Positions 1 through 5,624 are shown, numbered from the stretch's first letter. The stretch: 10,408 nt of DNA from Candidatus Ethanoperedens thermophilum (GCA_012910725.1 WNEG01000057.1:1-10408); one strand, 5' to 3'. Numbers and translations are program-made. The notes: generated from the sequence alone by a model not told the origin.

Positions 1-670
1 TTTCAGAAACCGAAGACGTTCTCTCAACAGAAACGCTGATCGTTTTGGTGATATCGTTGTAACCAGTTTTTTCTAATTTTATTGTATGGGACCCCTCAAT
101 CACTCTGTTAAGTAGTGATACGGGTGTTTTTCCGTTATACTCGCCATCTATGTAAACTTTTGCCCCAGAAGGAATAGACGATATCCTTATTGAGCCGTGT
201 CCTTTTTTCACTAAAATCTCAGTGTTACTGTGGGAGTGGTATGGTCCATACCGCCCTTCGTCAAGCCAGCCTGTATCGTAATACTTAACGCGTGTTGTCA
301 CTGATCTACTTCCCAATGTTGCATCTTTTGACGCATAGATGGTGAAATAAAAAGTAGTATAGGATGATGCACCGATTCTTGAAGTGTGTTCTAAAGATGG
401 AGAGATTGTGCAACCATCCAATGGTGAGATAGATGGTGTCACGGTCACGTCCATCGCCCAGTCTACGCCTCCAACTTCGGATACTGTCACTTTTAATTTG
501 CCAGAGCCTCCTCTTTCTATCTCTGACGGTGTTACAAAAGTAGAAACTCGAAGACTTGGATCTCCTATACCTGCATTTACTAAATCAACACTGAGAAAAC
601 AGAAAAAAATGATTATTAACAGAATAGAGAGATTCGCAACCCATTTACATGACACTGCTTTTGTTTCCAT
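1..670 (-). CDS. Exported PEGA-domain protein, C-terminus beyond the left edge (partial)
   Basis: The reading frame is open from the ATG at 670-668 to the window edge, giving 223 residues. An in-frame TGA 18 bases upstream makes this the only ATG; AAGG lies about 9 bases before it. Residues 11-30 are strongly hydrophobic and end in a VNA-G signal-peptidase-like site, so the protein is probably secreted or anchored outside the membrane. Residues about 36-155 are rich in beta-prone, Ser/Thr-containing sequence and look like an Ig/CARDB-type surface domain, though I could not assign a family. Residues about 158-217 match a PEGA domain: GSIRISSIPSGAKVYIDG, then NGKTPVSL, and IEGSHTIKLEKTGYND. PEGA domains are common in archaeal surface proteins and are thought to bind partners or cell-wall material. 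The partner here is unknown. Confidence 0.85.
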   Translation of the reverse strand, partial: METKAVSCKWVANLSILLIIIFFCFLSVDLVNAGIGDPSLRVSTFVTPSEIERGGSGKLKVTVSEVGGVDWAMDVTVTPSISPLDGCTISPSLEHTSRIGASSYTTFYFTIYASKDATLGSRSVTTRVKYYDTGWLDEGRYGPYHSHSNTEILVKKGHGSIRISSIPSGAKVYIDGEYNGKTPVSLLNRVIEGSHTIKLEKTGYNDITKTISVSVERTSSVSE

Positions 671-700
671 ATTCCAAAACCTTCTTCAACTCATGTCCCC

Positions 701-916
701 TTATCTTCTTATAAAGCTTTTCCGTTCATTTTCTCTTTCTACCTCCACCACCATCCCCGCGCCCTCGACACACCACACCCGATGCCCCAACCATCCACGA
801 GACCACAGAGCGTCCTGTGCGCAACCACCCAACTCTTCCAACATCACCGCTGCCAATATCCCGATGACTCCACCAATCACTACGCCAATCCACCGATATG
901 TTTCTTTTTTGCTCAT
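701..916 (-). CDS. Small hypothetical membrane protein (71 aa)
   Basis: The ORF starts at ATG 916-914, with GGTGAT about 9 bases upstream, and ends 31 bases before the start of the PEGA gene on the same strand. Residues 1-8 are polar and basic (MSKKETYR). Residues 9-26 form one clear hydrophobic helix (WIGVVIGGVIGILAAVML), and the rest is a short Trp/Arg-rich tail. This fits a single-pass membrane peptide. I recognise no family. It follows the 28-codon ORF at 927-1013 by 10 bases, so the two may be co-transcribed. The C-terminal half looks less protein-like, so the true product could differ. Confidence 0.4.
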   Translation of the reverse strand: MSKKETYRWIGVVIGGVIGILAAVMLEELGGCAQDALWSRGWLGHRVWCVEGAGMVVEVERENERKSFIRR

Positions 917-926
917 GCCTGCCTTA

Positions 927-1013
927 TCACCTTACTTCCTCTGCCTGCCCCGCCTGCACCAGCAGCAAGACCATGATCGCGGCAAATACCACGCTGCGAA
1001 CAGCACCCCGCAT
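927..1013 (-). CDS. 28-aa hydrophobic small ORF, paralogue of the one at 2601-2798
   Basis: ATG 1013-1011 to TGA 929-927 encodes a 28-residue peptide with a hydrophobic core (VVFAAIMVLLLVQAGQA) and a short acidic end. It resembles a signal peptide or a tiny membrane protein. The start follows the stop of the upstream frame as TGA-G-ATG, and GAGG lies 9 bases before it, so reinitiation is plausible. The equivalent frame at 2601-2798 is about 90% identical at DNA level over the shared part. Of ten differing codons in the first 26, five are synonymous third-position changes, which supports this frame being, or having been, translated. Function unknown. Confidence 0.4.
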   Translation of the reverse strand: MRGAVRSVVFAAIMVLLLVQAGQAEEVR

Positions 1014-1080
1014 CTCACACCGCCTCAAAAAGTTCAGTCATTTTTATCCATACCTCATTCCCATTTGCATACTTTAGCCT
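935..1080. repeat. 146-bp direct repeat, copy 1
   Basis: Positions 935-1080 match 2720-2865 with no net length change and about 13 mismatches by hand count (about 90% identity). The 65 bases nearest 1080 have a single difference. The match ends abruptly at AGGCT on the right (1080). Copy 1 contains the last codons of one small ORF and the start of the next. The two copies have the same orientation and lie 1.64 kb apart, with two toxin-antitoxin modules between them. Confidence 0.85.
1015..1080 (-). pseudogene. Truncated copy of the 37-aa small ORF found at 2800-2913
   Basis: This is the 3' end of a frame whose intact version lies at 2800-2913. The final residues, RLKYANGNEVWIK followed by M(T/I)ELFEAV and TGA, are the same in both copies except for one substitution. 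In this copy the N-terminal part, the GTG start and the strong ribosome binding site are missing. Homology stops at 1080, and upstream the frame continues through unrelated sequence to a TAG with no ATG, GTG or TTG. It is therefore a duplicated fragment rather than a working gene, unless translation begins at the internal ATG and makes an 8-residue peptide ending in ELFEAV. Confidence 0.6.
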
Positions 1081-1187
1081 TTCCAGTGTGCACTCCAGGT
1101 TGTGGCGAAACGTGTGCCAGTCGCTGCCTGGGTTTGTGCTGTGCCTGTGCTAAAAATAATCAAGTATCAGGATGAACGCAAGATTGT

Positions 1188-1535
1188 TTAAATTTTTTCC
1201 CCAGACCACAGCATTTCAATCTGCAAGATAACTTCTGGCAGTTCTTTCTTAACTATAACCCAAACGATGTCATAATTGACGCCAAAATAGTGGTGTACTA
1301 ACCTGTCTCGCACTCCTGCTAATTTCTTCCACACAATTTGCGGATGCCTCTCCTTAACGTCATCGGATATATTTTTTGCGGCTTCGCCTATTATTTCAAG
1401 ATTTCTGACTACGGCGTCCTGCGTCTTTATATCTTCCAAAAACTGTTCGTAATTCATCCCCTCAATGTATATTTCAATCCTTGCTGCCGCTTCTTTAATA
1501 TCGCCAAGAAATTCCGCATCTCCTCTTTCAGACAT
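1188..1535 (-). CDS. hepT: HepT-like ribonuclease toxin (HEPN, DUF86)
   Basis: This 115-residue all-helical protein has the HEPN/DUF86 signature: IIGEAAKNIS at residues 48-57, then R76-x4-H81-x-Y83 in RDRLVHHYFGVNYDIVW. In HepT toxins the Arg and His of R-x4-H-x-Y form the RNA-cutting site, and the Tyr is the residue AMPylated by the partner MntA. All three residues are present, so the toxin looks intact. The length is usual for the family. The ATG at 1535-1533 lies inside the last codons of the mntA-like gene (8-base overlap), the usual antitoxin-then-toxin order with translational coupling. Downstream, on the minus strand, is a T-rich stretch but no clear hairpin. What triggers the toxin here is not shown by the sequence. 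Confidence 0.93.
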   Translation of the reverse strand: MSERGDAEFLGDIKEAAARIEIYIEGMNYEQFLEDIKTQDAVVRNLEIIGEAAKNISDDVKERHPQIVWKKLAGVRDRLVHHYFGVNYDIVWVIVKKELPEVILQIEMLWSGEKI

Positions 1536-1830
1536 AAATCATACTCCTTTCGATATCGCTTGCGACTTCTTTGAACCTTATGCTTTTTATGCCCTCGGAG
1601 GTTAAAATATCCACTCTTCTACCTAATAGTTCTTCGATGTACTCTGCAAGTTCAATAAACTCAAAACCCACAGGTTTTTTAAACTCCACCAGAATATCTA
1701 CGTCACTATCTTCTCTTGATGTTCCTTTTGCAAAAGAGCCGAATAGTCCCATTCTCTTCACCCCATACGTAGCCATCAGGTGGGGTAGAGTTCTTCTCAG
1801 AGTCCTTATGATCTCTTTTTGTGTTGTCAT
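1528..1830 (-). CDS. mntA: MntA-type nucleotidyltransferase antitoxin
   Basis: This 100-residue minimal nucleotidyltransferase has G31-S32-x10-D43-x-D45 (GSFAKGTSREDSDVDILVEF) and a later Asp at D74 in RRVDIL, the three carboxylates that bind Mg-ATP in this fold. In characterised MntA/HepT pairs the enzyme transfers AMP groups to the Tyr of the HepT R-x4-H-x-Y motif and silences it, so this is the probable antitoxin for the gene that overlaps its 3' end. Its start is ATG 1830-1828. Upstream are a TATA-like element and a perfect 7-bp inverted repeat (1855-1879), which may allow autoregulation. The length and motif spacing are typical, and nothing looks damaged. Confidence 0.93.
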   Translation of the reverse strand: MTTQKEIIRTLRRTLPHLMATYGVKRMGLFGSFAKGTSREDSDVDILVEFKKPVGFEFIELAEYIEELLGRRVDILTSEGIKSIRFKEVASDIERSMIYV

Positions 1831-1854
1831 TTTTCATCCATTAATGATCTGTTC

Positions 1855-1879
1855 GCTGTTCGATGGAGAAAAGAACAGC
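1855..1879. promoter_or_regulatory. Inverted repeat upstream of mntA-hepT, possible operator
   Basis: GCTGTTC at 1855-1861 is the exact reverse complement of GAACAGC at 1873-1879, with an 11-base spacer. A partial third copy (CTGTTC) lies immediately before it. It sits 25-49 bases upstream of the mntA ATG, just downstream of a TATA-like TTATACTTATAC (minus strand, about 1884-1896). A second candidate box, TTTAAATATA, lies near 1940-1949. The position suits a repressor site for the toxin-antitoxin operon. This is inference from geometry. Confidence 0.4.
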
Positions 1880-1952
1880 AAGTATAAGTATAACGACTAT
1901 TTTTCGGGTTGCGTGCAGCATAATTAAGTGTTAAGCGGGTATATTTAAACTT

Positions 1953-2342
1953 TTATCCCACGCCTTCCCCCCTTCTGCCTCTGTAAATAACGTCCCGGAC
2001 AAATCCCAAAACGAATCTAATCGCCGCATCCGAATCGCTCGGCAAAAAACTCTCACTTACATTATCATCCGTGCGATTATGAAAATGGTGTGGAAACGTC
2101 CTGACATTCTTCCATACTTCATGCTTTGCATTGTCCCATCGGTAGATGGTGTTATTCATACGCCTCCGTTCCCAGTGATACGCATATCTTCCCTGAAGAT
2201 ATTTTGAGAACCATACGTCCAGAAATGTTCCATCCACGATATACATTCTCAGCTTCCCCTGTGTTATCTCGTATCCAGTAGTAACATCAGCGAATTCCAT
2301 TTCTGCGATACCTGCCAGCCGTAACAGCAGTGAATCAGTCAT
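1953..2342 (-). CDS. TumE-like toxin (DUF6516 family)
   Basis: This 129-residue protein matches the DUF6516/TumE pattern: an early DGTFLDVW-type strand, YAYHWERR at about residues 54-61, IYRWDNAKHEVW, then TFPHHFHNRTDDNVSES. The run of conserved Trp, Arg and His is the family hallmark. DUF6516 proteins are annotated as toxins of a two-gene toxin-antitoxin system; I do not recall a firmly established mechanism. Its ATG (2342-2340) overlaps the stop of the upstream partner as ATGA, so the two are translationally coupled. All the family landmarks I know are present and the C-terminus looks complete. Confidence 0.8.
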   Translation of the reverse strand: MTDSLLLRLAGIAEMEFADVTTGYEITQGKLRMYIVDGTFLDVWFSKYLQGRYAYHWERRRMNNTIYRWDNAKHEVWKNVRTFPHHFHNRTDDNVSESFLPSDSDAAIRFVLGFVRDVIYRGRRGEGVG

Positions 2343-2620
2343 TTTACATCCTTGAGCCGGTTCTTCAGTTTGGTCTTCTCGGATTCCAGATAATCCATCC
2401 TCATCAGATCATCCAGGACATCTGACTCCACTACTTCGCCCTTTTCTATGGCACGCTCAAGCTCGTAAATAGATTTTATTCCGTGCTTATGACAAAGAGC
2501 ATAGAGCTGTGCCTCTATTTTCCCCAGTTCGGACCTGAGGTATGCCCGGACACCCCGGCTAACCAGTTCGCTCTCCTCAATCCCCATTTCTTCTGACAAT
2601 CTATGTAGTACTGTGCTCAT
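2339..2620 (-). CDS. TumA-like antitoxin partner of the DUF6516 protein
   Basis: This 93-residue, highly charged helical protein has an N-terminal segment (about residues 1-35, VLHRLSEEMGIEESELVSRGVRAYLRSEL) that resembles a DNA-binding antitoxin fold and a Lys/Glu-rich helix at the C-terminus (residues 75-93). The assignment rests mainly on its place: a small gene ending in an ATGA overlap with a DUF6516 toxin gene, the standard arrangement for this pair. Start ATG 2620-2618 overlaps the 3' end of the small ORF at 2601-2798 by 20 bases, which makes a chain of overlapping genes from 2913 down to 1953. It may autoregulate through the palindrome at 2947-2962. Confidence 0.7.
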   Translation of the reverse strand: MSTVLHRLSEEMGIEESELVSRGVRAYLRSELGKIEAQLYALCHKHGIKSIYELERAIEKGEVVESDVLDDLMRMDYLESEKTKLKNRLKDVK

Positions 2621-2798
2621 TTTCGTATATGTGTAACATGCTACAAATCCGTATTAAACTTTGTTGTTGCTTACGCGTATCACCGCCTGCCTCGCAACTC
2701 CAGAGCAGTTCATGCCCCGCTTCCTCTGCCTGTCCTGCCTGTACCAGCAGCAAGATCATGATCGCGGTAAAGACCACGCTTGCGACAGCACCCGGCAC
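2601..2798 (-). CDS. Small hydrophobic ORF heading the TumA-TumE operon (about 65 aa)
   Basis: A frame starting at GTG 2798-2796 begins one base after the TGA of the preceding small ORF (TGA-G-GTG) and ends at TAG 2603-2601, inside the antitoxin gene's first codons. Residues 8-24 are a hydrophobic stretch (VVFTAIMILLLVQAGQA). The remainder is polar, with Cys and Gln residues. The paralogous frame at 927-1013 shares the first 26 codons and then diverges. An ATG in the same frame at 2822 would also work but would overlap the preceding ORF. The family is unknown. It may be a tiny membrane protein or merely a translational bridge. Confidence 0.4.
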   Translation of the reverse strand: MPGAVASVVFTAIMILLLVQAGQAEEAGHELLWSCEAGGDTRKQQQSLIRICSMLHIYENEHSTT

Positions 2799-2865
2799 CT
2801 CACACCGCCTCAAAAAGTTCAATCATTTTTATCCATACCTCATTCCCATTTGCATACTTTAGCCT
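2720..2865. repeat. 146-bp direct repeat, copy 2
   Basis: This is the partner of 935-1080, in the same orientation, with about 13 hand-counted mismatches and no net gap. It covers the 3' two thirds of the small ORF at 2800-2913 and the start of the ORF at 2601-2798. Because this copy has an intact start and ribosome binding site, it looks like the parental version. Confidence 0.85.
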
Positions 2866-2913
2866 GCCTACGACCTTTGCGACCATCCTCTTTTCAATCG
2901 TAAATATAGTCAC
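2800..2913 (-). CDS. 37-aa small ORF with a strong ribosome binding site, first gene of the TumA-TumE operon
   Basis: GTG 2913-2911 is preceded by GGAGGTGA with a 5-base gap, the strongest Shine-Dalgarno sequence in the island, and the frame runs 37 codons to TGA 2802-2800. The peptide is basic in its N-terminal half (EKRMVAKVVGRLKYANGNEV) and ends IELFEAV. It has no hydrophobic segment or motif I recognise. The next small ORF starts one base after its stop. A 16-bp palindrome lies 34-49 bases upstream. The ribosome binding site and the partial copy at 1015-1080 both argue that it is real. Its function is unknown; a regulatory or leader role is possible. Confidence 0.55.
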   Translation of the reverse strand: MTIFTIEKRMVAKVVGRLKYANGNEVWIKMIELFEAV

Positions 2914-2946
2914 CTAAATCACCTCCATTGTTGTATTTATGCTCAT

Positions 2947-2962
2947 ATGATATCGATATCAT
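2947..2962. promoter_or_regulatory. Perfect 16-bp palindrome, probable operator of the TumA-TumE operon
   Basis: ATGATATCGATATCAT is its own reverse complement. It lies 34 bases upstream of the GTG at 2913 and 18-43 bases from TATA-like candidates on the minus strand (CATAAAAA at about 2981-2989; TTTACATA just upstream). A transcription start about 25 bases after such a box would fall on the palindrome, so a bound protein would block initiation. An antitoxin repressor is the natural candidate, but which protein binds is inference. Confidence 0.5.
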
Positions 2963-2963
2963 C

Positions 2964-3196
2964 TTACGCTCCACGTAATGTTTTTATGCTATGTAAACTA
3001 TTGCACAGTGGATGAACATCCGGAGAAACACGCGGATACAAAACTCCAGATGGGATAGAGGATGACGGTGCCCGCGCAGTGATTATCGGTAAGCCGGTCG
3101 CAGACCGAAGCAAGGATAACCGATATCGCAAGCAGATCAAAAGCAATCCCGAAAGCGTTCTCGAAAGAGAATGTGGACGAGATAGAGGGTGTAGGG
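2964..3196. other. Gene-poor stretch with possible decayed coding sequence on the plus strand
   Basis: No complete gene fits here. On the plus strand, one frame from about 3007 to 3210 reads as a plausible protein (GARAVIIGKPVADRSKDNRY and onward) but has no good start and ends in TGA. A second frame from about 3075 to 3235 (TEARITDIASRSKAIPKAFS, then NVDEIEGVGLHPLRCILDGV) also looks protein-like. Open frames on the minus strand here are probably mirror images. The pattern suggests a frameshifted gene remnant, but I cannot name the parent. Confidence 0.25.
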
Positions 3197-3547
3197 CTAC
3201 ACCCATTGCGATGCATACTTGATGGTGTCGCATGAACTCGTCTGAACTGAAAGGTTTAGATTTGATAGCCTGGAATCAACCTTCACATAACTATCAACCT
3301 CTAAAATCCCACTCTCCAGATCCTCATTCGTTAGTTTGACCGCCCACCTTCTCCTGTGTTTTGACGTTATCCTCAGAACAACGATATCCGGAGATTTTGA
3401 GTTGTATCCGGATTTGCTCATCACAAGTGCTGGTCTGAACTTCGACCGCTGCAGGTCACTGTAGGAGAAATCGACTAATATAACGTCTCCCTGCGCAATC
3501 TCACTCTTCAGCAAGCTTTTTCGCTGCATATCCCTTCCAGACATCAT
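3197..3547 (-). CDS. MazF/PemK-like endoribonuclease toxin with unusual C-terminus
   Basis: Residues 17-90 match the MazF/PemK fold: GDVILVDFSYSD, then FRPALVMSKS with R38 at the catalytic Arg position, PDIVVLRITS with T61-S62 at the usual Thr/Ser site, and ESGILEVDSYVKVD. These enzymes cut single-stranded RNA at short sequences. ATG 3547 has GGGAG 7 bases upstream and overlaps the AbrB-like antitoxin by 47 bases; a start at ATG 3529 would cut the overlap to 29. After residue 91 the usual ending (a hydrophobic KLF-x-hydrophobic segment and a conserved G-K/R-L) is missing. The protein ends instead in NLNLSVQTSSCDTIKYASQWV-type sequence, so the 3' end may be replaced or shifted. Activity is uncertain. 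Confidence 0.82.
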   Translation of the reverse strand: MMSGRDMQRKSLLKSEIAQGDVILVDFSYSDLQRSKFRPALVMSKSGYNSKSPDIVVLRITSKHRRRWAVKLTNEDLESGILEVDSYVKVDSRLSNLNLSVQTSSCDTIKYASQWV

Positions 3548-3704
3548 CGGAATTCTCCCAATCTACGCCTATTGCTACCTTCCGGAAGATGATCTTGCTG
3601 CCTTCGGTAGACACTGCCAGGTAATCACCTTTATCAACCCTCAGCTCACTCCTTATTGCTTTCGGAAGCGTTATCAATCCTTTTGAGGATACCTTTACCA
3701 ACAT
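3501..3704 (-). CDS. AbrB/MazE-like antitoxin
   Basis: This 67-residue protein begins with a swapped-hairpin AbrB/SpoVT DNA-binding domain: VKVSSKGLITLPKAIRSEL at residues 3-21, then VDKGDYLAV and KIIFRKV. The remaining 25 residues are charged and include Trp residues, as expected for the tail that wraps and blocks a MazF-type toxin. ATG 3704-3702 has GGTGAT 6 bases upstream and a good TATA-like TTTATATT about 35-42 bases upstream. Its 3' end overlaps the toxin gene. It is the likely antitoxin and autorepressor of the module. Confidence 0.9.
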   Translation of the reverse strand: MLVKVSSKGLITLPKAIRSELRVDKGDYLAVSTEGSKIIFRKVAIGVDWENSDDVWKGYAAKKLAEE

Positions 3705-3746
3705 CGTAACATCACCAACGATACCTTTGATTCTAAGAATATAAAC
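3703..3746 (-). promoter_or_regulatory. Promoter region of the AbrB/MazF-type module
   Basis: TTTATATT (minus strand, 3738-3746) is flanked by A/T-rich sequence and centred about 38 bases from the ATG, an archaeal TATA-box spacing that gives a very short leader. ATCGT (3703-3707) and ACGAT (3718-3722) form a short inverted repeat over the presumed transcription start and start codon, a possible operator. No terminator was seen between this promoter and the upstream AAA gene, which ends 49 bases further on. Confidence 0.5.
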
Positions 3747-3794
3747 TTAATCCATACTCCTGCTGTTCCTCACCCACATCCGCCCCTTCCACCT

Positions 3795-5000
3795 TCACCC
3801 TCCCGAAATGTACCCAGCCCCCGCCTCAACCAACTCCTGAAACATCCCTGCCTCCTCGGTCCCTGTTAGCTCCCTGACCGCCTTCGGATACCATCCCGAA
3901 AGCACAGTCTTCCGCTCCGCAATCACCCGCTCGAAATCCACAAGAACTATCTCCCGCCTCGGCTTCCCTTCCTTTATCCGCTCCCGCAGCGGAATCTTTG
4001 CTGCTTTCTCGCAGATATCGACGATCTCGGCGCTGGCATAGCCGTCAGTCATCGCTGCAAGCTCTGCCACATCCACCCTGCAGGGCTTATTCGTTAAGCC
4101 AATCTCAAATATCTTCTTTCGTGCCGGAAGGTCAGGATGCTGGATAAAAACAGTCGTATCGAACCTCCCAGCCCTCCGAAGTGCAATATCCACATCCCAC
4201 GGGCGGTTCGTGGCTGCGAGCACGAGGTAGCGCTTTTCGGTGCCTTTTGCCTCGAGCCCGTCCATCTGCGAGAGAAGCTCGTTTACAAGACTGCGCTCAT
4301 GCCCCTCCTGCGATCCCGACCGCTCCCCGGCAAGGGCGTCGATTTCGTCAAAGAAGATGATTGCCCGTTCATAGCCGCGGGCAAGGTTGAAGACGTCTTT
4401 TATCTTCTTCTCGCTCTCTCCAACATACTTGTCCTTGATGTCGCTGATCTTCAGGTTTATGAAGACAGCGTCGCACTCTCCTGCGGCTGCTGCTGCAAGC
4501 ATCGTCTTGCCGCATCCCGGAGGACCGTAAAGGAGGATTCCTCCTCCTCCTTTGACGCCGAAGTACCTGTACTCATCAGGATACCTGAAAGGATAAACGA
4601 TCGCCTCTTTAATCCTCTCTTTCACGGAATCGAGACCCGCGATATCCTTGAATTTCAGCGAGGGCTTTTCTGCGAGGATAAGATCCTTTGTCCTATCTTC
4701 CCTGCCTTCGGAATCTTCTGCTGTTCGTTTTGAACTCTCCATTTCTTCTTCTGGCACGATTCCGTCTGTATAGACCTTGATATCGCCAACTTTTAAGCCC
4801 TCTGCGATCTCCCTGAATTTTTCCGCCCTCTCGTGAAACTCTTTTCTTTTGGACGGCGTGAGTTCGGATAGGTGCTCTGCAAACCGGGCGCATTTCAGAT
4901 ATTCCACTCTGGCTTTCGGGAGATCGCCGCAATCGTAGTACTTCCGTGCCAAATTATGAGATCGCTTGAATGAACTCCTGACTTCGTCCTTCAGCTCCAT
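3795..5000 (-). CDS. AAA ATPase with MIT-like N-terminus (Vps4/CdvC-like)
   Basis: This 401-residue protein has residues 1-70 as three amphipathic helices with the spacing of an MIT domain (A-x2-Y, G-D-x2-K-A-R-x3-L-K-C-A), then a charged linker to about 112 and one AAA module. Visible motifs are Walker A GPPGCGKT (159-166), pore loop KYVGESE (191-197), Walker B IIFFDEID (214-221), sensor 1 AATNRP (262-267), Arg fingers in RRAGRFD (275-281) and sensor 2 GYASAEI (320-326). The end, DFERVIAERKTVLSGWYPKA, is typical of archaeal single-AAA proteins. Vps4/CdvC enzymes use MIT to grasp ESCRT-III filaments and pull subunits out. The ATG follows the TAG of the upstream coiled-coil gene directly, so the two should be co-expressed. 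All ATPase residues are intact. Whether it acts in division, vesicles or envelope repair is unknown. Confidence 0.85.
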   Translation of the reverse strand: MELKDEVRSSFKRSHNLARKYYDCGDLPKARVEYLKCARFAEHLSELTPSKRKEFHERAEKFREIAEGLKVGDIKVYTDGIVPEEEMESSKRTAEDSEGREDRTKDLILAEKPSLKFKDIAGLDSVKERIKEAIVYPFRYPDEYRYFGVKGGGGILLYGPPGCGKTMLAAAAAGECDAVFINLKISDIKDKYVGESEKKIKDVFNLARGYERAIIFFDEIDALAGERSGSQEGHERSLVNELLSQMDGLEAKGTEKRYLVLAATNRPWDVDIALRRAGRFDTTVFIQHPDLPARKKIFEIGLTNKPCRVDVAELAAMTDGYASAEIVDICEKAAKIPLRERIKEGKPRREIVLVDFERVIAERKTVLSGWYPKAVRELTGTEEAGMFQELVEAGAGYISGG

Positions 5001-5600
5001 CTATAGTTCCAGTTCATCGAGCTCTTCTTTCTCAGACTTCTCCTGATCCAGTTTCTTGTATATCTCATCGGATTCTATGATATCAGAGGTCTCCCAGATA
5101 TCCATCAATTTGCTCGTCTCGGCATCCTCAGCGATCTCGCCTGTAAGTCCGTGTTCAGCCTCCATCGTTGTGAGGATCCCCTGGATGCTTCCAGTCGTTA
5201 CCTGATCCTTGATGTTGACCTCTGCAAGAAACTCGTCCAGTTTGCTCTTCGGCATCATGGCAAGTTTCGACATCATGCCAGCGCCCTCGAGCATCTGCTT
5301 GTTCTCGTGGATGAAGATCAGGTTGTCTACCACCATGATCTGGTCGCTCAACTTCTTCAGGTGGATGTTGCTCAGTTTTACCTTCTGGTCAAGCTGCTTT
5401 ATCTGCCTTGCAAACGACCTTCGCTCGCCTTCGCTCGCCTCAAACCCTCTGTCAAAGAGTCCTTTCTTCTGCTTGCTCAGACGCTCGACTTCACCGATCT
5501 TCAGTTTCTCTTCTCGCTCCAACCTGATCCTCTCTGCGGTCAGATCGTCCTTCTTCAGTTTCTCAAAAGGGTTTCCCCTTATCTTATCTATGATTCCCAT
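5001..5600 (-). CDS. ESCRT-III/Snf7-like coiled-coil protein, partner of the AAA ATPase
   Basis: This 199-residue, almost wholly helical protein has no membrane segment. Residues 1-90 are basic and coiled-coil-like (LKKDDLTAERIRLEREEKL; FARQIKQLDQKVKLSNIHL). Residues 85-130 carry a second helical unit with ENKQMLEGAGMMSKL, followed by a linker, and residues 148-199 are strongly acidic, ending EKEELDELEL. A basic helical N-terminus, an acidic C-terminus and a Leu-rich tail near an MIT-containing ATPase is the layout of ESCRT-III/CdvB proteins, whose tail is the MIT-interacting motif. Sequence similarity to Snf7 is weak by eye, so the family call is inference. ATG 5600 has GGGAGGT 8 bases upstream. 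An alternative is a distinct euryarchaeal coiled-coil family. Confidence 0.55.
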   Translation of the reverse strand: MGIIDKIRGNPFEKLKKDDLTAERIRLEREEKLKIGEVERLSKQKKGLFDRGFEASEGERRSFARQIKQLDQKVKLSNIHLKKLSDQIMVVDNLIFIHENKQMLEGAGMMSKLAMMPKSKLDEFLAEVNIKDQVTTGSIQGILTTMEAEHGLTGEIAEDAETSKLMDIWETSDIIESDEIYKKLDQEKSEKEELDELEL

Positions 5601-5624
5601 GGTTTTGTACCTCCCTAACTATTA

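Noticed and set aside
384..1175. 263-codon plus-strand open frame
   Set aside because: It lies opposite the PEGA gene and small minus-strand ORFs, has Pro/Ser/Thr/His-rich low-complexity composition, and shows no motif. The minus-strand PEGA frame is clearly the real one.
2964..3233. Two minus-strand open frames of 72 and 89 codons
   Set aside because: They lack a ribosome binding site and recognisable motifs. The composition fits better as the reverse of plus-strand remnants.
4137..4733. 198-codon plus-strand open frame
   Set aside because: It mirrors the AAA ATPase, whose motifs on the minus strand are unambiguous.
5419..5440. Short tandem CCTTCGCTCG repeat
   Set aside because: It lies inside the coiled-coil gene, stays in frame as part of a Glu/Ser/Arg-rich stretch, and is a simple coding repeat.
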